DNA of 9,186 nucleotides from JBQTKD01 sp052389435 (GTDB lineage: Bacteria; Actinomycetota; Actinomycetes; Sporichthyales; Sporichthyaceae), in contig JBQTIB010000003.1 in assembly GCA_052389435.1 (NCBI GenBank), positions 1 through 9,186 on the forward strand, in the 5' to 3' direction. Each line of letters starts with the position of its first letter. Within the stretch, counting starts at the first letter, position 1. This document shows positions 1 through 6,333 of the stretch, piece by piece. A program made the translations under genes and the position numbers. The notes under the pieces were generated by a model. That model saw nothing but the letters and a program-made list of their open reading frames with translations. It was not told the origin of the DNA and searched no databases.

Positions 1-158
1 GCGTAATAATCTAATTTAGACCCCACAACTTAACACGGGGGGTGGCGGTGCGCCTTATTCCCCCCGCTGCCCGCCGTTGTTTCTGTAGCCGGTTCGAACG
101 TATCCGACCCCGTATCGGCACGGGGCAAAATGTCGGTTTCGCCCCGGCGGCCGGACCG
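1..158. other. Upstream intergenic sequence, no gene seen
   Basis: I see no credible coding region here. Open frames crossing it on the minus strand are antisense shadows of the permease gene. The first 40 bases are markedly AT-rich for this genome (several TANNNT hexamers near 4-18), which would suit the promoter of a gene beyond the left edge, but this is not demonstrable. A GTTCGAAC palindrome at 92-99 looks like a tRNA T-loop, but no matching acceptor or T-stem flanks it. Confidence 0.5.
121..146. repeat. Inverted repeat (hairpin) upstream of the iron box
   Basis: CGGGGC at 121-126 pairs with GCCCCG at 141-146. After one mismatch, AAA (128-130) pairs with TTT (137-139), leaving a 6-base loop. 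No T-run follows, so it is not a standard intrinsic terminator for + strand transcription. It sits 12 bases before the IdeR-like box and could be an upstream operator, the end of a gene to the left, or chance. Confidence 0.4.
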
Positions 159-177
159 TGAGGACAGCCTCACCTAA
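159..177 (+). promoter_or_regulatory. IdeR/DtxR-type iron box of the importer operon
   Basis: The 19-mer TGAGGACAGCCTCACCTAA matches the mycobacterial IdeR consensus TTAGGTTAGGCTAACCTAA at 14 of 19 positions, 15 if the centre is taken as G or C. It keeps the AGG...CCT core and the CCTAA half-site. It lies directly before an iron-siderophore permease gene and overlaps the candidate -10 element. Fe(II)-loaded IdeR bound here would therefore block RNA polymerase when iron is plentiful. Binding is inferred from sequence and context. Confidence 0.8.
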
Positions 178-180
178 AAT
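175..180 (+). promoter_or_regulatory. Candidate -10 element for a leaderless transcript
   Basis: TAAAAT fits the actinobacterial TANNNT -10 pattern. Six bases separate it from the A of the ATG at 187, which is where transcription would begin. No Shine-Dalgarno sequence fits in the 9 bases between the iron box and this ATG, so a leaderless mRNA is the simplest reading. No good -35 is visible 17 bases upstream. The first three bases of the -10 lie inside the iron box. Confidence 0.6.
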
Positions 181-186
181 GGTTGC

Positions 187-1254
187 ATGGGGGCAACCGT
201 TGGCGCAGCGCGCCGGGCCGCGCCGGAACGGGGAACCCGTCGGGGTCGCGCCCACACCCCCACCGCGCGGGCCGCAGGTCTGACCGTCGCCTGCCTCTGC
301 CTGATTCTCGTCGCGCTGTGCAGCATCGCCGTCGGCGCCAGGCCGATTCCGCTCCCCACCGTGGTCGAGGCGCTGTTCGCCCACGACGCCACCCGCAACG
401 ACCACGTCGTCGTCGCCTCCCTCCGCGTCCCGCGCACGCTGATGGGCATCCTCGTGGGCCTGTCTCTCGGGCTGGCCGGCGCGATCATGCAGGGCCTGAC
501 CCGCAACCCGCTCGCCGATCCCGGGATTCTCGGCATCGAGGCCGGGGCGGCGATGGCGGTGGTGGTCGGCATCCACACCTTCGGCGTCGCCACGCTCTAC
601 GGCTACGTCTGGTTCGCCATCGTCGGGGCCGGGGTGGCCGCCGTGGCCGTGTACGTGCTGGGCTCGGCCGGACGCGAGGGCGCGACACCGGTGAAGCTCG
701 CCCTCGCCGGCGCCGCCCTGACGGCGTTTCTGGCGTCCGCGACCACCGCGATCCTGCTACTCGACGTCGCGACGCTCGACCAGTACCGCTTCTGGGTCGT
801 CGGAGCACTCGCGGGGCGCGACAGCGACACCGTCGCTCAGGTCGCACCCTTCGTCGCCGTCGGTGCCCTGCTCGCACTGGCCTGCGGACGGTTGCTGAAC
901 GCGCTCGCACTCGGCGACGACGTGGCCCGCTCCCTGGGCCAACGGGTGGGCTTCACCCGCGGGTACGTGTTCGTGGCCTCGATCCTGCTCGCCGGAGCGG
1001 CCACCGCCGCCGCGGGGCCGATCGGCTTCATCGGTCTGACCGTCCCGCACATCGCCCGCGCGATCACCGGACCGGACTACCGCTGGATCCTCCCCTACTC
1101 GGCGGTCCTGGCTCCGATCCTGCTGCTGTCCGCGGACGTCGTCGGCCGCGTCGTCGCCCGGCCCGGCGAGGTGCAGGTCGGCATCGTCACCGCCCTGCTC
1201 GGCGCCCCGGTTTTCATCTGGCTGGTCCGGCGGCGCACGGTGGCGACGCTGTGA
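187..1254 (+). CDS. Iron-siderophore ABC importer permease 1 (FecCD family)
   Basis: This 355-residue polytopic membrane protein is one half of the channel that carries a ferric siderophore across the cytoplasmic membrane. After a basic N-terminus, the first membrane helix spans about residues 30-51. The FecCD hallmark around residues 98-118 includes RNPLADPGILGIEAG. ALGDDVARSLG at about 241-251 is the cytoplasmic coupling region that contacts the ATPase, and GPIGFIGLTVPHIAR at 277-291 is the conserved C-terminal loop and helix. Length is normal for the family. The ATG at 187 is favoured because it follows a TAAAAT -10 at leaderless spacing and the in-frame N-terminus looks native. The gene heads a three-gene operon, overlaps the next permease by 4 bases (GTGA), and is probably iron-repressed through the box at 159-177. 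The exact siderophore cannot be told from sequence. Confidence 0.93.
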   Translation: MGATVGAARRAAPERGTRRGRAHTPTARAAGLTVACLCLILVALCSIAVGARPIPLPTVVEALFAHDATRNDHVVVASLRVPRTLMGILVGLSLGLAGAIMQGLTRNPLADPGILGIEAGAAMAVVVGIHTFGVATLYGYVWFAIVGAGVAAVAVYVLGSAGREGATPVKLALAGAALTAFLASATTAILLLDVATLDQYRFWVVGALAGRDSDTVAQVAPFVAVGALLALACGRLLNALALGDDVARSLGQRVGFTRGYVFVASILLAGAATAAAGPIGFIGLTVPHIARAITGPDYRWILPYSAVLAPILLLSADVVGRVVARPGEVQVGIVTALLGAPVFIWLVRRRTVATL

Positions 1255-2285
1255 CAACGACGCAGTCCCGAGCCGTCGCGCGCTCCCGCACGACGGGCCG
1301 CGTCCGCGGCCTGCTCGTCGGCGCCGTCCTGGCCGCGGTCGGCTTCGTCGCCTTCTGCATCTCGATCGGCGTGGGCGACTACTCCATCCCACTGGCCGAC
1401 GTCGTCCGCACGCTGTTCGGCGGTGGGGACCGCAGCCAGCGCTTCATCGTCGTCGACCTGCGCCTGCCGCGGGCCCTGACTGCCGTCCTCGTCGGCGCCG
1501 CGTTCGGCGTCTCCGGGGCAATTTTCCAGAGCCTGGCCCGCAATCCGCTGGCCAGCCCGGATTTCATCGGCATCGCGTTCGGGGCCTCGGCGGCGGCGGT
1601 CTTCACGATCGTCGTGCTGCACCGGGACGGCCCCCTGGTGTCGATCAACGCGTTCTTCGGTGCGTTGGCCTCCGCGATGGTCGTCTACTTCCTGGCCTAC
1701 CGCGACGGGCTCTCGCCCTACCGCCTCGTCCTGGTCGGCATTGGCGTCTCCTACGTCCTGGTGTCCTTGGTGCAGTACCTGCTCACCCGCGCCGAGCTGT
1801 ACGAGGCCTCGCGCGCCTACGTCTGGCTCGCGGGCAGCCTGAACGGCCGAGGCTGGGAGCACGTGCGCCCCGTGGGCGTCGCGCTCGTGGTGCTGCTGCC
1901 CGCGGCGATCGTGCTGACCCGCACCCTTCGGATCCTGCAACTCGGCGACGACTCCGCCCGCGGGCTGGGGGTGAGCGTGGAACGCAGTCGGCTGCTGCTG
2001 ATCCTGGTGGCCGTCGCGCTGGTCGCCGTCGGCACGGCGGCGGCGGGACCCGTCGCCTTCGTCGCCCTGGTCGCGGCGCCCATCGCGCGCCGGCTGGTGA
2101 ACGCACCGCTGACCATCGTCCCCGCCGCCCTGGTCGGATCGGTGCTCGTCCTGATCGCCGACCTCGTCGGCCGGCGCGCCCTTGCTCCGACGGAACTGCC
2201 GGTGGGCGTGGTCACCGGACTGATCGGCGCCCCCTACCTGCTCTATCTGCTGGCGCGGGCCAACCGCGTCGGATCGGGAGGCTGA
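1251..2285 (+). CDS. Iron-siderophore ABC importer permease 2 (FecCD family)
   Basis: This 344-residue membrane protein is the second channel half, probably paired with the upstream permease as a heterodimer. The first membrane helix is near residues 20-41. The FecCD signature RNPLASPDFIGIAFG lies at about 97-111, the coupling segment LGDDSARGLG at 231-240, and GPVAFVALVAAPIAR at 266-280. The frame stays open upstream to 183, but that stretch is the first permease read out of frame. The GTG at 1251 overlaps the upstream TGA as GTGA, typical of translational coupling, and starts a basic cytosolic N-terminus just before the first helix. I see no clear independent Shine-Dalgarno sequence, consistent with coupling. 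It is followed after 2 bases by the ATPase gene and should share the iron-regulated promoter at the start of the operon. Confidence 0.93.
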   Translation: MTTTQSRAVARSRTTGRVRGLLVGAVLAAVGFVAFCISIGVGDYSIPLADVVRTLFGGGDRSQRFIVVDLRLPRALTAVLVGAAFGVSGAIFQSLARNPLASPDFIGIAFGASAAAVFTIVVLHRDGPLVSINAFFGALASAMVVYFLAYRDGLSPYRLVLVGIGVSYVLVSLVQYLLTRAELYEASRAYVWLAGSLNGRGWEHVRPVGVALVVLLPAAIVLTRTLRILQLGDDSARGLGVSVERSRLLLILVAVALVAVGTAAAGPVAFVALVAAPIARRLVNAPLTIVPAALVGSVLVLIADLVGRRALAPTELPVGVVTGLIGAPYLLYLLARANRVGSGG

Positions 2286-2287
2286 CG

Positions 2288-3136
2288 GTGAACGTGGCGC
2301 ACGAACCGACGTCCGCGGCAGAGGCCCCCCGGCTCGCCGCCTCCGGGCTCACGCTGGCCTACGAACGCCGGGAAGTCTCCCGAGATCTTTCGGTGAGCAT
2401 CCCCACCGGCCAGGTGACCTGCATCGTCGGCGCCAACGCCTGCGGCAAGTCCACCCTGCTGCGCGGGCTCGCGCGGCTGCTGAAGCCGAAGGCGGGCACC
2501 GTCCTGCTCGACGGGGAGTCCATCCACAGAATGGCCACCCGTACGGTCGCCGAACGTCTCGGGATCCTGCCCCAGGCCCCGATCGCGCCGGACGGCATCA
2601 CGGTCGCCGACCTCGTCGCGCGCGGGCGCTACCCGCACCAGAAGTGGTTTCGCCAGTGGAGCGAAACCGACGAGGCAGTCGTGACCTCCGCGTTGACGGC
2701 GACGGGCACGCTGGAACTCGCCGACCGATCCGTCGACGAGCTCTCCGGCGGACAGCGCCAGCGCGCGTGGATCGCCATGGCCCTGGCCCAGGGCACGGAC
2801 CTGATGCTGCTCGACGAACCGACGACCTACCTCGATCTCGCCCACCAGGTCGACGTGCTCGACCTACTCGCCGACCTCAACCGGCGGGAGCGGCGCACGA
2901 TCGTTCTCGTCCTGCACGATCTGAACCAGGCCGCCCGGTACTCCCACCGTCTGATCGCCATGAAGCAGGGCCGGATCGTCAAGCAGGGCTCCCCGGCCGA
3001 GGTCGTCACCGAGGAGTCGGTGGCCGACGTCTTCGGACTGCCCTGCCGGGTGATCGACGACCCGGTCTCCGGCACGCCGATGGTCATTCCGATCGGCCGT
3101 CACCTGCGGGCACGCGAGGTCCGACCGGAGTTCTGA
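2288..3136 (+). CDS. Iron-siderophore ABC importer ATP-binding protein (FecE/FepC type)
   Basis: This 282-residue cytosolic ATPase should work as a dimer on the two permeases, with ATP hydrolysis driving ferric-siderophore import. Walker A is GANACGKST (residues 48-56), the Q-loop glutamine is Q96 in LGILPQ, the ABC signature LSGGQRQR starts at 152, Walker B is LMLLDE (172-177) with the catalytic glutamate E177, the D-loop is at YLD (181-183), and the switch histidine is H210 in VLHDLNQA. Alanine replaces the usual second glycine of GxNGxGKST, which should be tolerated. The GTG at 2288 is preceded by GGGAGG (2276-2281) at a 6-base spacing and lies 2 bases after the upstream stop. A GTG at codon 3 is an alternative. 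All family motifs are intact. The order permease-permease-ATPase is standard, but the binding protein is encoded separately at 5056. Confidence 0.95.
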   Translation: MNVAHEPTSAAEAPRLAASGLTLAYERREVSRDLSVSIPTGQVTCIVGANACGKSTLLRGLARLLKPKAGTVLLDGESIHRMATRTVAERLGILPQAPIAPDGITVADLVARGRYPHQKWFRQWSETDEAVVTSALTATGTLELADRSVDELSGGQRQRAWIAMALAQGTDLMLLDEPTTYLDLAHQVDVLDLLADLNRRERRTIVLVLHDLNQAARYSHRLIAMKQGRIVKQGSPAEVVTEESVADVFGLPCRVIDDPVSGTPMVIPIGRHLRAREVRPEF

Positions 3137-3141
3137 CGGCC

Positions 3142-3156
3142 CGGAGAAGGCCTCCG
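3142..3156. terminator. Short hairpin in the convergent gap, possible bidirectional terminator
   Basis: CGGAG (3142-3146) and CTCCG (3152-3156) form a 5-base-pair stem around AAGGC, within the 21 bases between two convergent stop codons (TGA ending at 3136 and the minus-strand TGA at 3160-3158). There is no T-run, as is common in actinobacterial terminators. The stem is short, so the position is better evidence than the structure. Confidence 0.4.
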
Positions 3157-3157
3157 C

Positions 3158-4957
3158 TCAGGGCGCCGGGGACGCCTCTCCGGTCTGGACCCGCCACAGC
3201 GCCGCGTACAGTCCGGCCGCGCCGAGGAGGTCGTCGTGCGTGCCGGACTCGACGATCCGGCCGCGCTCGAGCACCCAGATCCGGTCGGCGTTGCGCACGG
3301 TCGAGAGCCTGTGCGCGATGACCACGGCGGTTCGCCCCACCGCGACGTGTGCCAGTGATCGCTGAATCGCGGCTTCGGTCTCGTTGTCGACCGCGGAGGT
3401 GGCTTCGTCGAGCACGAGGATCGCGGGATCGCGCAGGACGGCGCGGGCGATCGACAGGCGCTGGCGCTGACCGCCGGAGAGCTTCTGCCCGCGCTCCCCC
3501 ACGATCGTCTCGTAGCCGGCGGGCATCTCTGCGACGAAGTCGTGCGCCTCGGCCAGCCGGGCCGCGGCCTCGATCTGCGCCTGCGTTGCATCGGGCCGCC
3601 CGTAGGCGATGTTCTCCCGCACGGACCCGCGAAAGAGGAACACGTCCTGGCCGACGTAGCCGATGGCACCGCGCAGCGAGGCATAGGACAGGCCCCGCAC
3701 GTCGAGGCCGTCGACCTCGACGGCACCTGACCGCGGGTCCGCGAAGCGCAGCAGCAGGCGGATCAGCGTCGACTTGCCCGACCCGGTCGCGCCGACGACT
3801 GCGTGGGTCTGTCCGGCAGGCACGACCAGATCGACGCCGTGCAGCACGTCGGGGCCGTCGCCGTAGCCGAAGCGGACGCCCTTGAGAACGACCTCGCCGC
3901 GGACCGGGGTCGGCAGCGCGGTTGCACCGGGGGCCATCGTGGGCGCCACGTCGAGCAGGTCGAGAATGCGACGGGTCGAGGCCATGCCTCGCTGGTAGGA
4001 GTCGAGGGTGTGGCCCAGTGCGGTCAACGGCCAGAGCAGACGCTGCGTCATGTAGACGAGGACGGAGTAGATGCCGACCTCGATTTCCCCGTCCACGACG
4101 AGCTTTCCGCCGATCAGCAGGGTGCAGGTGAAACCCGCGAGGATCACCATCCGGATCAGCGGAATGAACGCCGAGGAGTAGGCGATCGCCTGGGCGTTCG
4201 CGAGCCGATACTCCTCGGAAACCGCGCGGACCCGCGCCGCCTCGCGGGCCTCGGCGGTGAACGCCTTGATCGTGGTGATGCCGCCGAGGTTGGCCACGAT
4301 GGTCGAGGAAAGGTCTCCGACCTTCTCTCGCACCTGCGCGTACTTCGGTGCCAGCCGGCGCTGGAACATCAGGGATCCCACGACGATGACGGGGATCGGC
4401 GCGAAGGCCAACGCGGTCAGTTTGAGCGAGGTGAGCGCGAAGACCGCGCCGACGAGGACGACGTTCCAGAAGGTGTCGATGAGCGTGGAGGCACCCTCGT
4501 CGAGGAACCGCTCGAGTTGGTTGATGTCGTCGTTCAGCACCGAGAGCAGGCCGCCGCTGGTCGTGTCCTCGAAGAAGGCGACCTCGAGGTTCTGCACGTG
4601 GGCGTAGGCGTCGGTCCGCAGGTCGTGCTCGATGGACTGCGCGAGGTTGCGCCAGGCCAAGGACGAGAGATAGTCCAGCGTCGACTCGGTGACCCACACC
4701 AGGACGTTGAGCAGCGCGAGGATTACCAGCTGGTCGAAGCGGTCGGCCACGCCGAACACCTCGGCCGCGAAAGAGTCCCCACCGCGGACCATGACGTCGA
4801 CTGCCGCGCCGATGAGCAACTCCGGCACGACGTCGGCGACCTTCTGCACGGTGGTCGCGCTCACCGCCCACACGAGCCGCCCCCGGTAGCGGTGGGCGTA
4901 GCGCCACAGCCGCCGCAGCGGATGCTCGTCGGTCGTGGTGGCTGTCTGCTCGGGCAT
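3158..4957 (-). CDS. ABC exporter-type half transporter (fused membrane and ATPase domains)
   Basis: This 599-residue protein has the type IV (exporter) ABC fold: about six membrane helices in residues 25-312, then a nucleotide-binding domain. The intracellular loop motif FFEDTTSGGLLSVLNDD (118-134) and IKAFTAEAREA (220-230) are typical of homodimeric exporters. ATPase motifs are all intact: A-loop Y365, Walker A GATGSGKST (389-397), Q-loop Q437, signature LSGGQ (493-497), Walker B ILVLDE (513-518) and H-loop H549. A protein with one of each domain must dimerise, and no partner gene is in view. Lying between the two parts of a siderophore importer, it may export a siderophore. Alternatively, like mycobacterial IrtAB, which is an importer with an exporter fold, it may help uptake, although it lacks the IrtA siderophore-interaction domain. 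No Shine-Dalgarno sequence precedes the ATG at 4957. A TAGGCT -10-like hexamer (4971-4966, minus strand) 8 bases before it suggests a leaderless start. Confidence 0.9.
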   Translation of the reverse strand: MPEQTATTTDEHPLRRLWRYAHRYRGRLVWAVSATTVQKVADVVPELLIGAAVDVMVRGGDSFAAEVFGVADRFDQLVILALLNVLVWVTESTLDYLSSLAWRNLAQSIEHDLRTDAYAHVQNLEVAFFEDTTSGGLLSVLNDDINQLERFLDEGASTLIDTFWNVVLVGAVFALTSLKLTALAFAPIPVIVVGSLMFQRRLAPKYAQVREKVGDLSSTIVANLGGITTIKAFTAEAREAARVRAVSEEYRLANAQAIAYSSAFIPLIRMVILAGFTCTLLIGGKLVVDGEIEVGIYSVLVYMTQRLLWPLTALGHTLDSYQRGMASTRRILDLLDVAPTMAPGATALPTPVRGEVVLKGVRFGYGDGPDVLHGVDLVVPAGQTHAVVGATGSGKSTLIRLLLRFADPRSGAVEVDGLDVRGLSYASLRGAIGYVGQDVFLFRGSVRENIAYGRPDATQAQIEAAARLAEAHDFVAEMPAGYETIVGERGQKLSGGQRQRLSIARAVLRDPAILVLDEATSAVDNETEAAIQRSLAHVAVGRTAVVIAHRLSTVRNADRIWVLERGRIVESGTHDDLLGAAGLYAALWRVQTGEASPAP

Positions 4958-4965
4958 GGGGGGCG

Positions 4966-4971
4966 AGCCTA
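4966..4971 (-). promoter_or_regulatory. Candidate -10 of the exporter gene
   Basis: On the minus strand TAGGCT fits TANNNT and is separated by 8 bases (CGCCCCCC) from the ATG at 4957, so transcription could start at or next to the start codon. It overlaps an 8-base palindrome, GCCTAGGC (4967-4974). No convincing -35 is seen. The C-rich spacer rules out a Shine-Dalgarno sequence for this start. Confidence 0.35.
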
Positions 4972-5018
4972 GGCGGTCGGTCGCATCGCGACGGATCCTC
5001 GGATTTCGTGGGATTTAG

Positions 5019-5037
5019 TCAGGATAGCCTCCCCTAA
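5019..5037 (+). promoter_or_regulatory. IdeR/DtxR-type iron box between exporter and binding protein
   Basis: TCAGGATAGCCTCCCCTAA matches the IdeR consensus TTAGGTTAGGCTAACCTAA at 14 of 19 positions (15 with a G/C centre) and the box at 159-177 at 16 of 19. It lies 18 bases before the binding-protein ATG and 61 bases before the divergent exporter ATG. It covers two -10-like hexamers, TAGCCT (5025-5030) entirely and TAATGT (5035-5040) in part, so bound IdeR should repress the binding-protein gene. An effect on the exporter promoter is possible because the two starts are only 98 bases apart. Confidence 0.78.
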
Positions 5038-5055
5038 TGTGGGGAGTGGTTCGCC

Positions 5056-6231
5056 ATGTCGCACCTTCGTCGCCTACTCGCCTCCGGTTCGACTGTGGTC
5101 CTGCTCGCCGCGGTCACCGCCTGCGCCGGCAGCGGCGCCGGTGGACCGGGCCCGGCGGCGCCGCCCCCGCCCGCCGCCACCGCCTCCGGCGCCCCGGCGT
5201 TCCCCGCCGTCGTCCCGCACCGGTACGGCACGACGGAGGTGAAGGCCGCTCCCCGGCGCGTCGCGGTCGTGGGCCTCGTCGAGCAGGACGCCCTGCTGGC
5301 GATGGGAGTCGTGCCGGTGGCCACCACCGAGTGGTTCGGCGGGCGCCCGGGCGCGATCTTCGACTGGGCGAAGGACGCACTCGGCGCGGCCCCGACGCCG
5401 ACCGTGCTCACCGCCAACGACGGCATCGACTTCGAGGCCGTGGCCGCGCAGCGCCCCGATCTCATCCTCGGCATCGCCTCGGGCATGACGAAGCAGGACT
5501 ACGACAGGCTCTCCCGCCTCGCGCCGACGATCGCCCAGATCGGACCCGTCGACTACGAACTGAACTGGCGCGACCTGACCCGCCGCGTGGGGCAGGCCAT
5601 CGGCAAGCCCGCCGAGGCGGACCGCATCGTGGCCGACATCGACGCCCGCTTCGCGAGCCTGCGGACGCAGTATCCGCTGTTCGCCGGGAAGGAGGCGGTG
5701 CTGGCCACCCCCTACCAGGGCTACGGGGTCTACAGCTCCCAGGATCCGCGGTCCCAGGTGATCGGCGACCTGGGCCTGCAGTTCCCGGAGGGCCTGCAGG
5801 AGATCGTCGGGACCTCGTTCTTCGGCAACCTGTCCCGGGAACGGATCGATCTGCTCGACGCCGACGTCCTGGTGTGGTTCGTCGAACAGGACGCGCAGCG
5901 AAGGGACATCGAGAACGACCGGCTGTACACGAACCTGCCCGTGGCCCAGGAGGGCCGGGCGATCTTCCTCGACGACGACGACGAGCTCTATCGGGCCTTC
6001 CAGTTCGCCTCCGTGCTGAGCATCCCGCTGCTGCTGGATCGACTCCCGGGCCTCCTCGCCGCCGCGGTCGACGGCGACCCGACGACGGCGGCGGCCGTCA
6101 CCGGCGCTCCCCTAGCGGCCGATCCCCCACGGGGAGGTGAACAAGATCAACAGAGCTTGGCGCCGGTTCCACGATCGAGTAATGTGCGCATGCGCAAGAT
6201 CAACAATTCGCCCCACCGGGGCAGCGTCTGA
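5056..6231 (+). CDS. Siderophore-binding lipoprotein (FepB/FhuD-like), with suspect 3' end
   Basis: This open frame of 391 residues encodes the extracytoplasmic receptor that delivers ferric siderophore to the FecCD permeases. The N-terminus is a lipoprotein signal: basic MSHLRR, a hydrophobic core, and lipobox VTAC with lipidated C23. A Pro/Ala-rich linker (about 24-50) leads to a periplasmic-binding-protein type 2 domain from RRVAVVGLVEQDALLAMG (67-84) through AAQRPDLILG (130-139) to FASVLSIPLLLDRLP (317-331). The ATG at 5056 has GGGGAG (5041-5046) at a 9-base spacing. The last 40 residues look wrong. From codon 352 third-position G/C falls to about 10 of 24, and a TAG (6113-6115) lies in the +1 frame exactly where this begins. 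Losing one C from the CCCC run would end the protein after VTGAP at 351 residues. I suspect a natural or sequencing frameshift. Up to about residue 351 the assignment is firm. Confidence 0.88.
   Translation: MSHLRRLLASGSTVVLLAAVTACAGSGAGGPGPAAPPPPAATASGAPAFPAVVPHRYGTTEVKAAPRRVAVVGLVEQDALLAMGVVPVATTEWFGGRPGAIFDWAKDALGAAPTPTVLTANDGIDFEAVAAQRPDLILGIASGMTKQDYDRLSRLAPTIAQIGPVDYELNWRDLTRRVGQAIGKPAEADRIVADIDARFASLRTQYPLFAGKEAVLATPYQGYGVYSSQDPRSQVIGDLGLQFPEGLQEIVGTSFFGNLSRERIDLLDADVLVWFVEQDAQRRDIENDRLYTNLPVAQEGRAIFLDDDDELYRAFQFASVLSIPLLLDRLPGLLAAAVDGDPTTAAAVTGAPLAADPPRGGEQDQQSLAPVPRSSNVRMRKINNSPHRGSV
6157..6185 (+). promoter_or_regulatory. Candidate promoter of the small membrane peptide gene
   Basis: TTGGCG (6157-6162, 4 of 6 to TTGACA) is followed by exactly 17 bases and then TAATGT (6180-6185, TANNNT pattern). 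The start would be near 6192, giving a leader of about 140 bases to the ATG at 6334. The surrounding sequence is unusually low in third-position G/C for the nominal frame crossing it, as expected of non-coding DNA. Chance matches are possible. Confidence 0.45.
6185..6196. repeat. 12-base perfect palindrome at the predicted transcription start
   Basis: TGCGCATGCGCA reads the same on both strands. It begins at the last base of the candidate -10 (TAATGT) and spans the predicted +1 near 6192, a classic operator position. The protein that might bind it is unknown, and GC-rich alternating sequence makes chance palindromes somewhat likelier. Confidence 0.55.
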
Positions 6232-6251
6232 ACCCACCACGGGCGCCCCTG

Positions 6252-6266
6252 CGAACTGTCGAACTG
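6252..6266. repeat. Tandem CGAACTG heptamers
   Basis: CGAACTG occurs twice with an 8-base period (6252-6258 and 6260-6266) in the presumed leader of the small peptide gene. It may be a short duplication or paired half-sites. No function is evident. Confidence 0.35.
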
Positions 6267-6269
6267 CGC

Positions 6270-6287
6270 TGATCCGCGGGGGGATCA
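6270..6287 (+). repeat. Inverted repeat, first leader hairpin
   Basis: TGATCC (6270-6275) and GGATCA (6282-6287) are perfect 6-base arms around the loop GCGGGG. There is no T-run. It could act as a terminator for the binding-protein transcript or as a leader structure for the small peptide gene. Confidence 0.45.
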
Positions 6288-6294
6288 CCTGCCT

Positions 6295-6310
6295 GTCTGC
6301 GCCTGCAGAC
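6295..6310 (+). repeat. Inverted repeat, second leader hairpin near the ribosome binding site
   Basis: GTCTGC (6295-6300) and GCAGAC (6305-6310) form a perfect 6-base-pair stem with the tetraloop GCCT, extendable by one U-G pair. It ends 11 bases before the AAGGA Shine-Dalgarno sequence (6322-6326) of the small peptide gene. It may influence translation, or with the previous hairpin terminate upstream transcription. Confidence 0.45.
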
Positions 6311-6333
6311 GCGGCTCACGTAAGGACGCTCCC

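Larger units (their letters stand above)
6142..6205. repeat. Pair of 11-base direct repeats flanking a candidate promoter
   Basis: CAAGATCAACA occurs at 6142-6152 and again, identically, at 6195-6205. The repeats start 53 bases apart, close to five helical turns, so both would face the same side of the DNA. One lies just upstream of the TTGGCG hexamer at 6157 and the other just after the predicted start near 6192. They could be operator half-sites or a small duplication. They fall in the doubtful tail of the binding-protein frame. Confidence 0.55.

Noticed and set aside
82..110. Possible tRNA 3' part, from GGTTCGAACG resembling a T-loop
   Set aside because: The flanking bases cannot form the T-stem or acceptor stem on either strand.
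183..1250. A 700-residue + strand frame beginning at TTG 183 that joins the second permease
   Set aside because: The part before 1251 is Arg/Pro-rich out-of-frame translation of the first permease. The real second gene begins at the GTG overlapping the first gene's stop.
187..3136. CRISPR array, insertion sequence or attachment site anywhere in the window
   Set aside because: No regularly spaced repeats, transposase motifs or terminal inverted repeats with target duplications were seen on either strand in this interval or the rest of the window.
3084..4907. A 607-residue minus-strand frame over the exporter gene
   Set aside because: Its product is an Arg/Gly-rich shadow without domains, while the 3158-4957 frame carries every ABC motif.
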